From: DATHSN01 sp035464115
GTDB lineage: Bacteria > Actinomycetota > Acidimicrobiia > Acidimicrobiales > SKKL01
DNA: 20,903 bases
NCBI GenBank assembly: GCA_035464115.1
Contig: DATHSN010000269.1
Coordinates: 1-20,903, forward strand
Direction: 5' to 3'
Shown: one piece after another, positions 1 through 7,100 of the stretch
How positions within the stretch are numbered: the stretch's first letter is position 1
How the letters are laid out: every line of letters starts with the position of its first letter
Notes under the pieces: model-generated
Database searches by the model: none
The model's input: only the letters and a program-made list of their open reading frames with translations
Told to the model about the DNA's origin: nothing
Program-made: the position numbers and the translations under genes

Positions 1-328
1 CGGCGCCCGGGCGCCGGGCCTCCACCTCGGCGTCGAGCACGGCGGCGGCGAGGGTGGCCAGGCGGTCGTCGCCGGCCCGCATGGCCCAGCCCCGGGCGCC
101 GTCGAGCTCGACCTCGGCCCGGGTGACGAGCACCTCGCCGAGGTGGAAGCGCTCGCGGGCCACCGGTTCGCGCACGGTGAGCATCACCATGCCCACCTCG
201 GGGCCGGCGACCACGACGGGGTCGGTGCCGTCGGCCAGGCAGCGCTCGGCCAGCGCGATCAGCGACTCGGCCGGGGCGGCGGCGAGCAGCTCGGCGCGCC
301 GCTCGCGGGTCAGGGTCGTCGGGGGCAC
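1..328 (-). CDS. phnG: PhnG, carbon-phosphorus lyase subunit (partial, C-terminus off the left edge)
   Basis: PhnG is a subunit of the PhnGHIJ core complex that converts alkylphosphonates plus ATP to ribose-1-methylphosphonate-5-triphosphate in the cytoplasm, the first step of phosphonate use. Translating the minus strand from the GTG at 328 gives 109 residues of about 140-150 usual. They contain the recognisable core PEVGMVMLTVRE (about 43-54), FHLGEVLVTRAEVEL (about 61-75) and an Ala-rich helix (DDRLATLAAAVLDAEVEA) that fit PhnG. A strong GGAGG lies 4 nt before the GTG. The gene starts 14 bp after the phnF stop on the same strand, the usual phnF-phnG order. phnH, phnI and phnJ would be expected further left, outside the window. 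The call is from motif recognition, strengthened by the PhnF neighbour. Confidence 0.85.
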   Translation of the reverse strand, partial: MPPTTLTRERRAELLAAAPAESLIALAERCLADGTDPVVVAGPEVGMVMLTVREPVARERFHLGEVLVTRAEVELDGARGWAMRAGDDRLATLAAAVLDAEVEARRPGA

Positions 329-342
329 GGCTCCTCCGGGGG

Positions 343-1116
343 TCACGACGGATCGGCGGCGCGCCCCAGCTCGAACACCACCCGGAACACGTCGGGGCGC
401 AGCCAGCTGCGGACGTACTCGATGGGTCGACCGAGCGCGGGGTCGTGGTTGCAGCTCTCGAGCTGCCACACCAGCGGACGGCCCTCGAGCCCGAGCGGGT
501 CGGCCACGTCGTGGGGGGCGGCCACCAGCTCCGACCGGCTCCACAGCCGGCGGGGGTCGAGCCCGTAGCGCTGGGTGAGGACGGTGTAGAGGGAGGTGTC
601 GTCGCCGACGTGGTCGGCGAGGTCCGGCACCAGATCGACGGGGAGGTGGGTGGTGCCGTAGCCCGAGGGGAGCCCGTCGACGGTCTGGCGCCGGGTGATG
701 GCCACGACCCGGTCGCGCCCGTCGAGCCCCAGGGCGTCGGCGGTGGCGGGGTCGGGGCGCCGCACCCGGGCGTGGACGATCGTGCTGCCGGGCCGGGCCC
801 CGGCGCGCCGGATCATCTCGCTGGCGCTCGGCGGCGTGGCCGGTCCGATGCGGTACTCGATGCGACGGGCCACGAAGGTGCCCGACCCGCGCACGCGCCG
901 CACGAGCAGGCGGCGCTCGAGCTCCTGGAGCGCGGCCCGGGCCGTGAGCCGGCTCATCCCCGTCGACTGGACGAGCTCGTGCTCCGACGCCACCCGGTCG
1001 CCCGGGGCGAGGTCGGCGATCTCGCGCTCGAGCCGGTCGGCGAGCTCGAGGTAGGCGGGCTGGGCCGACGACGGGGCCCCGACGCCAGGTGGCGAGTCGG
1101 GCGCGGTGGCGGTCAC
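343..1116 (-). CDS. phnF: PhnF-type GntR/HutC-family transcriptional regulator
   Basis: A 257-residue protein starting at GTG 1116. Residues about 18-85 form a GntR winged helix (AYLELADRLEREIADLAPGD, then SRLTARAALQELERRLLVRRVRGSGTFV). Residues about 105-250 form a UTRA ligand-binding domain (SLYTVLTQRYGLDPRR, then ADPLGLEGRPLVWQLESCNHD, ending in RPIEYVRSWLRPDVFRVVFEL). This is the HutC/PhnF architecture and length. Its place immediately upstream of phnG makes PhnF, a repressor of the C-P lyase operon that responds to phosphate or phosphonate status, the best call. A perfect 16-bp palindrome 23 bp upstream of the start suggests autoregulation. The first 15 or so residues are Pro/Ala-rich and probably disordered. 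No strong Shine-Dalgarno precedes the GTG apart from a G-run. Confidence 0.85.
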   Translation of the reverse strand: MTATAPDSPPGVGAPSSAQPAYLELADRLEREIADLAPGDRVASEHELVQSTGMSRLTARAALQELERRLLVRRVRGSGTFVARRIEYRIGPATPPSASEMIRRAGARPGSTIVHARVRRPDPATADALGLDGRDRVVAITRRQTVDGLPSGYGTTHLPVDLVPDLADHVGDDTSLYTVLTQRYGLDPRRLWSRSELVAAPHDVADPLGLEGRPLVWQLESCNHDPALGRPIEYVRSWLRPDVFRVVFELGRAADPS

Positions 1117-1138
1117 GCCCCCAGAGGACCACGTCCGG

Positions 1139-1154
1139 GGTTGTCATGACAACC
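1139..1154. promoter_or_regulatory. Perfect 16-bp palindrome, probable PhnF operator
   Basis: GGTTGTCATGACAACC is its own reverse complement. It lies in the 85-bp gap between phnF and the yczE-like gene, 23 bp from the phnF start. Its core GTCATGAC fits the GTN4AC half-site spacing of HutC-subfamily GntR regulators, with AT instead of TA at the centre. Binding by PhnF is inference from symmetry, core and position. Confidence 0.65.
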
Positions 1155-1201
1155 AAACTCCCGACGAACCAGCGGTGAACGCCCGTCGGGCGCGGCGAGG
1201 C

Positions 1202-1831
1202 TCAGGTGGCGGGGGCGGGGGCGGGGGCCACCGAGTGGCCGAGGACCCGGAGCCAGCCGGCGATGAGGGGCCCGGCGGCGACCGCGAACGCGGCGGTGCC
1301 GAGCCCGATCGCCCCGCCCAGCGCCCAGCCGGTGAGCAGGACCGTGCCCTCGATGACCACGCGGGCCCGCACCAGGGCGACGCCGCGGTCGGTGGCCACG
1401 AGCATCACCATCTCGAGCGGCCCGACACCGATGTCGGCGGCCACGATGAGCGACACGGCACCGCACAGGATCACCGTGCCCAACGCGAGGTAGCCGATGC
1501 GCAGCGCCATCGCCTCGGGCGTGTCGAGCGCGGCGAGCATCACGTCGACGCTGACGCTCGCCACCACGATGAGGACCAGGTTGCCCCAGCCGGGGAGCCG
1601 ACCGAACGGGGCGCACACCGCGAACAGCACGAGGCTCATCAGCGCGCCGGCGACGCCCACCGACCAGCCGGTGCGCCCGGCGATGGCGGTGGTGAGCACG
1701 TCCCACGGTGTGACGCCAACGTCGCCGCTGATCATGAGGCCGGCCCCGACGCCGATGCCGATGGCCCCGGCGGTGACCTTGGCGAAGCGGGCGGGGCTGG
1801 GCGCCGCTCCGGCGGTGCGGATGACGCGCAT
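1202..1831 (-). CDS. YczE/YitT-like integral membrane protein
   Basis: A 209-residue polytopic membrane protein starting at ATG 1831 (MRVIRTAG). I count about five hydrophobic segments. Two internal copies of one motif are visible: SGDVGVTPWDVLTTAIA near residues 34-50 and AADIGVGPLEMVMLVAT near 131-147. The paired 'G(L/V)G.(G/T)PWD' motif is the hallmark of the YczE family (COG2364). The molecular function of that family is poorly defined; YczE is linked to surfactin production in Bacillus and no substrate can be inferred here. The frame stays open far upstream to about 3100, but that part is a GC-rich shadow of the next gene. The gene follows the GNAT-phosphatase fusion by 65 bp and may be co-transcribed with it. 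Confidence 0.75.
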   Translation of the reverse strand: MRVIRTAGAAPSPARFAKVTAGAIGIGVGAGLMISGDVGVTPWDVLTTAIAGRTGWSVGVAGALMSLVLFAVCAPFGRLPGWGNLVLIVVASVSVDVMLAALDTPEAMALRIGYLALGTVILCGAVSLIVAADIGVGPLEMVMLVATDRGVALVRARVVIEGTVLLTGWALGGAIGLGTAAFAVAAGPLIAGWLRVLGHSVAPAPAPAT

Positions 1832-1896
1832 CGGTCGCAGTCGACCAGAGGTCGCGCCGGGCTGCAAGCCGGGCCCGGTCGGGCTCGGGGCCGACG

Positions 1897-3144
1897 TCAG
1901 GGGGTCCGCCGGCCGGCCAGCAGGTCGGCCAGCGCGGCGTGGTCGGACGCCGCCACCAGGTGCATGCGCTCGCTCGGGTCGGGCTCCACCACGAGCGGGC
2001 GCCCGTCGGGGCGCGCCACCGCGGCACCCGCCTCGACCAGCACGGCGAGCGGGCCGGCGAGGTCGTGGGGGTGCACCACGGCCCGGTCGAGGTCGACGAA
2101 GGCGCCGAGCGAGCCGTCGGCCACCCGGCACAGGTCGATGGTGGTCGACCCCGACATGCGGGCCCGCTCGTAGCCCGGGGGGAGTCGCAGCCGGCCCACG
2201 TCGGCCCGGCTCACGCTCGGCACGGCCACCAGGCCGCCGCTGCGGGGACGCGCCGGGCGACCGTCGACCCACGCGCCGGACCCTGACGCGGCCCACCACC
2301 GGCGCCCGCTGGTGTGGTCGAGGACGAACCCGGCGATGGGTTGGCCCCCGTGGACCAGCCCCACCGCGGTGGCCCACGGCGGGTGCCGGCGACGATGGTT
2401 GCGGCTCCCGTCGAGGGGATCGAGGCAGATCCACGGCTCGGCGGCCGACCAGGCCCGCACGAGCTGGCCGCCCTCCTCGCTCATCACGGTGAGCCCGAGC
2501 GGCGCGAGGTGCGCCATGGCGGCCTCCTCGGCGGCCTGGTCGGCGCCGGACGCCGGCGCGCCGTCGGCGCCCGGGGCGACCGGCCCGTGGTGCCACCCCG
2601 CCACCGCGCCGGCGGCCGCCTCGGCGGCGCGGGCGGCGGCGGCGAGGAAGCGGCTCACCAGCCCCACGTGGAGCGGCTCGCGCACCGGTCGGCCGAAGCG
2701 CCGCGCCGACGTCTGGTGCTCGCTGAAGCCGAGCGACTCGTAGAACCGGTGGGCGTCGTGGCGCCACGCCCCGCTCTCGAGCACCACCTCGTCGCACCCG
2801 AGCCGCGAGGCCTCGCGGTCGATGGCGTGGACGAGCGACGCCCCCACGCCGCTGCGGCGATGGCTCTCGTCGACCGCGAGCGTGCCGACCCACGCCTGGC
2901 GGACGCCGCGCACCGTCGACGGCCGCACGTGCAGCTCGGCGAACCCGACGACGCGTCCGGCGACCACCGCGACCAGCGCCCGGCTCTCGGGCCGGTCGAG
3001 CGCAGCGCCGAACGACGTGGCGGTGCCCGGGCGGCGGGCCACCCCCTCGTGGCCCCCCATCCGCTCGATCAGCTCGGCGACCGCGCCCAGGTCGGACCAC
3101 TCGGCGAGGCGCACCACGGCGGCGGACGGCACGAGGAGGGACAC
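1897..3144 (-). CDS. GNAT acetyltransferase / inositol-monophosphatase-like two-domain fusion protein
   Basis: A 415-residue protein counted from GTG 3144. Residues about 8-150 are a GNAT N-acetyltransferase with an acetyl-CoA-binding motif A (VDESHRRSGVGASLVHAID) and a typical C-terminal RFYESLGF. Residues about 165-415 are an IMPase-superfamily metal-dependent phosphatase: SEEGG at 222-226 (E223/E224), the DPLDG metal motif at 242-246, and a HDLAGPLAVLVEAGA motif with D361 near the C-terminus. These residues place all three metal-ligand regions, so the phosphatase half looks active. The usual TxNF after DPLDG is replaced by SRNH. Substrates are unknown. The frame extends to a GTG at 3219, but those 25 extra residues are Trp/Cys-rich and unlike either domain, so I start at 3144. 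GTG 3132 is also possible. Confidence 0.8.
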   Translation of the reverse strand: MSLLVPSAAVVRLAEWSDLGAVAELIERMGGHEGVARRPGTATSFGAALDRPESRALVAVVAGRVVGFAELHVRPSTVRGVRQAWVGTLAVDESHRRSGVGASLVHAIDREASRLGCDEVVLESGAWRHDAHRFYESLGFSEHQTSARRFGRPVREPLHVGLVSRFLAAAARAAEAAAGAVAGWHHGPVAPGADGAPASGADQAAEEAAMAHLAPLGLTVMSEEGGQLVRAWSAAEPWICLDPLDGSRNHRRRHPPWATAVGLVHGGQPIAGFVLDHTSGRRWWAASGSGAWVDGRPARPRSGGLVAVPSVSRADVGRLRLPPGYERARMSGSTTIDLCRVADGSLGAFVDLDRAVVHPHDLAGPLAVLVEAGAAVARPDGRPLVVEPDPSERMHLVAASDHAALADLLAGRRTP

Positions 3145-3185
3145 GGGTCCACCGAAGCAGGCCCAGGTGTCCGTGCGGTGGACCC
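3145..3185 (-). other. 10-bp inverted repeat abutting the fusion-gene start
   Basis: GGGTCCACCG (3145-3154) and its exact complement CGGTGGACCC (3176-3185) are separated by 21 nt and end immediately before GTG 3144. On the minus strand the arm next to the start contains GGTGGA, the only ribosome-binding-like sequence there. The element could be a translation-controlling hairpin, an operator, or the terminator of the LeuC-like gene that ends at 3251. No U-tract is present. Confidence 0.45.
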
Positions 3186-3250
3186 AGGTCGACCAGCAGG
3201 CGAACTGCCGGCGACGCACGGCGCTCGGGGCCCGGCCGCCCGGGGGAGGG

Positions 3251-4723
3251 TCAGCGCCCGCGACGCACGTCGGTGAGACGGCCGGTGATGCCCGCGGCCG
3301 CGGCCATGGCCGGGCTCATCAGGTGGGTGCGGACACCGCGCCCGCCGATGCCCAGCACCGAGCGGTTCGCGGTGGAGGCCACCCGCTCGCCGCGGTCGGC
3401 GTGGTCGCCGTTGGCCCCGACGCAGAGCGAGCACCCGGGCTCGCGCCACTCGAAGCCCGCGGCGCGGAACACGTGGTGGAGGCCCTCGGCCTCGGCCGCG
3501 CGCTTCACCGGCCCCGACCCGGGGACGACGATGACGGGCACCTGGGCCCGGCCCCCGCGCGCGATCTCGGCGGCGGCCCGCAGGTCGTCGATGCGGGCGT
3601 TGGCGCACGAGCCGATGAACACCCGGTCGACCGCGAGCCCCTCGAGCGCGTCGCCCGGCCGCAGGCCCTGGGCGGTGAGGGCGGCCTCGTCGAGCGAGCG
3701 GCGGGAGGGGTCGGTGGACGGCGCCGGCACCCGGGCGGAGATGGGCGCCGCCTGCCACGGGGCGGTGCCCCACGTGACGTGGGGCTCGATCTGACCGCCG
3801 ATCAAGGAGATGTCGACGTCGGGCGACGAGCCCGGCTCGGAGCGCAGGGTGCGCCAGGTGGCCACCGCCGCGGACCACTCGGCGCCCGACGGCGCGAACG
3901 GACGGCCCTCGAGGTCGGCGAAGGTGGTGGCGTCGGGCGCGATGACCGCGGTGACCGCGCCCGCCTCGATGGCCAGGTTGCACAACGTCATCCGGCCCGG
4001 CATCGACAGCGCGCCCACCGCCGGGCCGACCAGCTCGACGATGTGGCCCGCGCTGGCCCGCGGACCGAGGCGGGACAAGGCCCAGAGCGCGAGGTCCTTG
4101 GCCGAGGCGTAGGGGCCGAGCGCAGCGCCGAGCGCCAGCCGCAGGTTGGGGGGTCGGTGCCGCGCCACCCGGCTGGTGGCGAGCACCTCGCCCAGCTCGT
4201 GGTCGGTGATCGCCAGCGCGAGCGCCCCGAACGCCCCGTGGGTGGAGGTGTGGGCGTCGGCGCCGACGACGAGCATGCCCGGGTGGGTCATGCCCTGCTC
4301 GGGGACCACCACGTGCAGCACGCCCCGGCGGGGGTCGCCGGGACCGAACACCGGGATCTCGGCGGCCGAGGTGGCCGCCTCGACGTCGGCCACCGCCTCG
4401 AGGGCGGTGAGCAGCTCGGAGGTCGGCTCCTCGTCGGCGACGGGGCCGAGCGCGGCATCGATGGCCGCGTCGGCGATGGTGGTGGGCACCCGCTGGTCGA
4501 CCACCGCCACCACCCGCTCGGGACGGTCGACGGCGCGCCCGGCGCGCGAGAGCCCCTCGAGCACGGGTGTCTGACGGTCGTGGAGCAGCGAGCGGTCGAC
4601 GACGAGCAGGTCGCGCCCGTCGGCGTCGCGTCCGACCAGGTGGGCGTCCCACACGCGATCGACGAGGGTGCGGGGCCCTCTTCGGCCGGGGGGCCGATCG
4701 TCGTCGCTCGGGCTCAGCATCAC
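3251..4723 (-). CDS. LeuC-type 3-isopropylmalate dehydratase large-subunit paralogue (aconitase superfamily)
   Basis: A 490-residue protein close to LeuC throughout: TLVDRVWDAHLV at the N-terminus, VVPEQGMTHPGMLVVGADAHTSTHGAFG, LSMPGRMTLCNLAIEAGA, HVTWGTAP, VDRVFIGSCANARIDDLRAAAEIA, VVPGSGPVKRAAEAEGL, EPGCSLC and RTHLMSPAMAAAAGITG. Counted from the ATG at 4720, C372, C430 and C433 sit with the spacing expected of the [4Fe-4S] ligands. LeuC works with a small LeuD subunit to isomerise 2- and 3-isopropylmalate. No leuD is adjacent, and several near-invariant positions differ (GDSHT reads GADAHT; SCTNSR reads SCANAR). It may therefore be a paralogue acting on another 2-hydroxyacid. The start is the GTG-ATG pair at 4723/4720, behind a -10 box 8 nt away. 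The longer open frame upstream is not coding-like. Confidence 0.85.
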   Translation of the reverse strand: MMLSPSDDDRPPGRRGPRTLVDRVWDAHLVGRDADGRDLLVVDRSLLHDRQTPVLEGLSRAGRAVDRPERVVAVVDQRVPTTIADAAIDAALGPVADEEPTSELLTALEAVADVEAATSAAEIPVFGPGDPRRGVLHVVVPEQGMTHPGMLVVGADAHTSTHGAFGALALAITDHELGEVLATSRVARHRPPNLRLALGAALGPYASAKDLALWALSRLGPRASAGHIVELVGPAVGALSMPGRMTLCNLAIEAGAVTAVIAPDATTFADLEGRPFAPSGAEWSAAVATWRTLRSEPGSSPDVDISLIGGQIEPHVTWGTAPWQAAPISARVPAPSTDPSRRSLDEAALTAQGLRPGDALEGLAVDRVFIGSCANARIDDLRAAAEIARGGRAQVPVIVVPGSGPVKRAAEAEGLHHVFRAAGFEWREPGCSLCVGANGDHADRGERVASTANRSVLGIGGRGVRTHLMSPAMAAAAGITGRLTDVRRGR

Positions 4724-4731
4724 GTGGGCCG

Positions 4732-4737
4732 AGGGTA
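4732..4737 (-). promoter_or_regulatory. -10 box of the LeuC-like gene (near-leaderless)
   Basis: On the minus strand TACCCT (TANNNT) lies 8 nt before GTG 4723 and 11 nt before ATG 4720. Only a weak ribosome-binding sequence lies between, consistent with a leaderless or nearly leaderless message. The 109-bp gap to position 4832 holds divergent promoters for this gene and the ABC exporter. Confidence 0.5.
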
Positions 4738-4820
4738 TCGGCGCCCCTCCGAAGTGCGGTCCGACCATCGTCGGAGGTCGAATCCGCCCGAGGGGGGATG
4801 GATCGGCCGATCGCGCTGCG

Positions 4821-4826
4821 TAGGGT
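4821..4826 (+). promoter_or_regulatory. -10 box of the ABC exporter operon (leaderless)
   Basis: TAGGGT followed by exactly 6 nt and then GTG 4833. This matches the TANNNT-N6/7-RTG layout of actinobacterial leaderless genes. No clear -35 is seen. Confidence 0.6.
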
Positions 4827-4832
4827 CGAAGG

Positions 4833-5807
4833 GTGCTCGAGCTCGTGGACCTCCACCGCCGGTTCGGCGACGTGGTGGCCCTCGCCGGACTGTCGCTGCA
4901 GGCCCGACCCGGCCGCCTCGTCGGGTTCCTCGGGCCCAACGGCGCGGGCAAGACCACCGCCATGCGCTCGGTGTTCCACCTGGTGGAGCCCGACTCGGGG
5001 TCGGTGCGCTGGCGAGGTGAGCCGGTCACGCCCGAGGTCCGCCTCCGGTTCGGCTACATGCCCGAGCAGCGGGGCCTCTACCCGAAGATGACCTGCCGCT
5101 CGCAGCTGGGGTGGTTCGGGCGGATCCACGGCCTCGGCCCGGCCGACGCCGACCGGGCCGCCACCCGCTGGCTCGACGAGCTGGGCCTCGCCGACCGCGC
5201 CGACCACGCCGTGGAGACCCTGTCGCACGGCAACCAGCAGCGGGTGCAGCTGGCGGCGGCGCTCGTGCACGACCCCGAGCTGTTGGTGCTCGACGAGCCG
5301 TTCTCGGGGCTCGACCCGCTCGGCGTGGCCGCCATGGAGCGGGTGCTGCGCCGCGAGGCGGAGCGGGGCCGGTCGATCGTGTTCTCGTCGCACCAGCTCG
5401 ACCTGGTCGAGTCGCTGTGCGACGACGTGGTCATCGTCCACCGGGGGCGCGACGTGCTCGCCGGCACCATCGACGAGCTGCGGGCCGCCAGCGACCACCG
5501 CCGCGTCGACATCCGGTTCTCGTCGCCCGACGTGGGGTGGCAGCCCGACGGCGACGACGTCGAGGTGCTCCACGCCGGACGGGGTCGGTTGCGCGCCCTG
5601 CTGCGCACCGACCGCGACCCCCGCGCCGTGCTCGCCGCGGCCACCGACGCGGGCGAGGTCACCGCGTTCGCCTGGCAGCCGCCGTCACTGTCGGATCTGT
5701 TCATCGAAGCGGTCGGGCGGGCCGACGGCGCGCTCGACCCCGCCGAGCTGGCCGATGTCCGTCCCGTCGAGGTCGACGAGCCCGCATCCGAGATGGCGCC
5801 CCGATGA
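4833..5807 (+). CDS. ABC-2 exporter ATP-binding protein (NatA/YhaQ-like)
   Basis: A 324-residue cytoplasmic ATPase. Visible motifs are Walker A GPNGAGKTT (34-42), Q-loop YMPEQRGLY, signature LSHGNQQR, Walker B LLVLDEPFSGLD and the H-switch FSSHQLDLVE. After the nucleotide-binding domain (about 1-220) comes a C-terminal extension of about 100 residues (DIRFSSPDVGW ... WQPPSLSDLFIEAVG). It fits the DUF4162 tail common in NatA/YhaQ-type exporters. Family members export Na+, drugs or unknown substrates, and nothing here fixes the substrate. The stop overlaps the permease start (ATGA), so the pair is translationally coupled. The start is GTG 4833, supported by the -10 box 6 nt upstream. Confidence 0.9.
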   Translation: MLELVDLHRRFGDVVALAGLSLQARPGRLVGFLGPNGAGKTTAMRSVFHLVEPDSGSVRWRGEPVTPEVRLRFGYMPEQRGLYPKMTCRSQLGWFGRIHGLGPADADRAATRWLDELGLADRADHAVETLSHGNQQRVQLAAALVHDPELLVLDEPFSGLDPLGVAAMERVLRREAERGRSIVFSSHQLDLVESLCDDVVIVHRGRDVLAGTIDELRAASDHRRVDIRFSSPDVGWQPDGDDVEVLHAGRGRLRALLRTDRDPRAVLAAATDAGEVTAFAWQPPSLSDLFIEAVGRADGALDPAELADVRPVEVDEPASEMAPR

Positions 5808-6988
5808 GCTTCTGGTCGGCCACCCGCCTGGTGGCCGGGCGCGAGCTGCGCGAGCGGGCCCGGAGCCGCAGCTTCAAGGTCTCGAGCGTCATCACGCTGC
5901 TGCTCGTGGCCGGTTTCGTGCTGCTCCCCAACGTGCTGCCCGACAGCGGCGACCCGGAGTGGGACCTGGCGGTGGTCGGCCCCACCCCCGAGGGCTTCGA
6001 CGCGGCGCTCGACGCCGTCGCCCGCTCCCTCGACGCCACCATCACCGTGGTCCGCTCACCCGACGACGCCGATCCCGTCCGCCTGCTCGAGGGCGACGAC
6101 GCCCCCGACGCGGTGCTCGTCGACGGCCGCGAGCTGCTCGCCGACGGCGACCCGGCCCCCGACCTGCGCTCCGCGGTCGCCACCGCCCTGTCCCAGGCCC
6201 GGCTCCAGTCGCTCATCGCCGGCGCCGGGGTCGATCCCGCCGACGTCGAGGACGCCCTCGGCGACCCGCTGTCGTCGGGGTCGGTCGACGAGACCGCGGG
6301 CGACGCCACTGGCATCGCGTTCATCGGCATCGTGGTGCTGTTCATCGCCATCAACAGCTACGGCGCGTGGGTGCTCACCGGGGTGCTCGAGGAGAAGTCC
6401 AGCCGGGTGGTCGAGCTGGTGGTGGCCGCCGTCCCCGCCCGGGCCCTGCTCGCCGGCAAGGTGCTCGGCATCGGCGCGCTCGGGCTCGGCCAGCTCACCG
6501 TCATCGGCCTGGGTGGGCTGGCGCTGGCTCTCGCCACCGGCGCCACCGACCTGCCCGACGGGCTCGCCGCCGGGGCCGCCTGGGCGCTGGTGTGGTTCGT
6601 GCTCGGGTTCGCGTTCTTCGCCGTCGCCTACGCCACGGCCGGATCGCTGGTGAGCCGACAAGAGGACGCCCAGACCGCCGCCACCCCCATCGTCATGGTG
6701 GTGCTGGCGTCGTACTTCGTGTCGCTGATCTTCGTCGCCCCCGACACCGGGTCGAGCACGGCCCGCATCGTGTCGCTGCTCCCGCCCGTCGCGCCGATGG
6801 CCATGCCGGCCCGGATCGCCGAAGGGGCCGCCGAGGCGTGGGAGATCGGCCTCGCCGTCGGGCTCATGCTGGTCGCCACCTGGGCCCTCGTCGCGGTGGC
6901 GGCACGCGTCTACGAGCACGCCCTGTTGCGCACCGGCGCCCCACTCGGGCTTCGCGACGTGGTGGGCGCCGCCCGCGCCGGCCGCTAG
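5804..6988 (+). CDS. ABC-2 exporter permease (NatB/YhaP-like)
   Basis: A 394-residue membrane protein starting at ATG 5804, inside the ATPase stop. The N-terminal cytoplasmic RELRERARSRSFK leads into one transmembrane helix (VSSVITLLLVAGFVLLPNVL). A large extracytoplasmic acidic domain follows (about 50-165). Then come about five helices containing the family motif GVLEEKSSRVVELVVAAVPARALLAGKVLGIG. That motif and the one-helix/large-loop/five-helix layout identify an ABC-2 permease of the NatB/YhaP group. It forms the channel for the upstream ATPase. The frame is open far upstream of 5804, but that stretch lies over the ATPase gene and is a shadow. Substrate unknown. Confidence 0.88.
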   Translation: MSFWSATRLVAGRELRERARSRSFKVSSVITLLLVAGFVLLPNVLPDSGDPEWDLAVVGPTPEGFDAALDAVARSLDATITVVRSPDDADPVRLLEGDDAPDAVLVDGRELLADGDPAPDLRSAVATALSQARLQSLIAGAGVDPADVEDALGDPLSSGSVDETAGDATGIAFIGIVVLFIAINSYGAWVLTGVLEEKSSRVVELVVAAVPARALLAGKVLGIGALGLGQLTVIGLGGLALALATGATDLPDGLAAGAAWALVWFVLGFAFFAVAYATAGSLVSRQEDAQTAATPIVMVVLASYFVSLIFVAPDTGSSTARIVSLLPPVAPMAMPARIAEGAAEAWEIGLAVGLMLVATWALVAVAARVYEHALLRTGAPLGLRDVVGAARAGR

Positions 6989-6994
6989 CCAGCG

Positions 6995-7020
6995 GCACCC
7001 GGCCGCCGGCCGCCGGGTGC
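6995..7020 (+). terminator. GC hairpin after the ABC exporter operon
   Basis: GCACCCGGC (6995-7003) pairs perfectly with GCCGGGTGC (7012-7020) around an 8-nt loop, 6 nt after the permease stop. Flanking AGCC/GGCT could extend the stem. There is no T-run, so termination is likely but not certain. Confidence 0.55.
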
Positions 7021-7039
7021 TCCGGCTCGTCGACGACCC

Positions 7040-7094
7040 GATGAGAGATTTCTCATCGTCGTCTCATGGAGCCGGGCGGCGGCGGGGCCAGACT
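7040..7094 (+). promoter_or_regulatory. Operator/promoter 1 of the two-component regulon
   Basis: Inverted GATGAGA (7040-7046), 4 nt, TCTCATC (7051-7057). The right arm starts an 11-bp direct repeat TCTCATCGTCG (7051-7061) / TCTCATGGAGC (7062-7072). After 16 bp a -10-like CAGACT (7089-7094) stands exactly 6 nt before GTG 7101. The -35 zone is occupied by the direct repeats, as in OmpR/PhoB-class activated promoters. The same layout recurs at 9720 and 11004. Confidence 0.7.
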
Positions 7095-7100
7095 CACGGG

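Noticed and set aside
1202..3100. Apparent 632-residue frame joining the YczE-like protein to an upstream Arg/Gly/Ala-rich region
   Set aside because: The upstream part is the shadow of the GNAT-phosphatase gene. Only the last 209 residues, from ATG 1831, have membrane-protein character, so this is not a fusion.
3069..5573. Minus-strand frame of 834 codons spanning the LeuC-like gene and the ABC ATPase
   Set aside because: It has no recognisable domain and extreme Arg/Gly/Ala content, while better frames exist on both strands for the same DNA.
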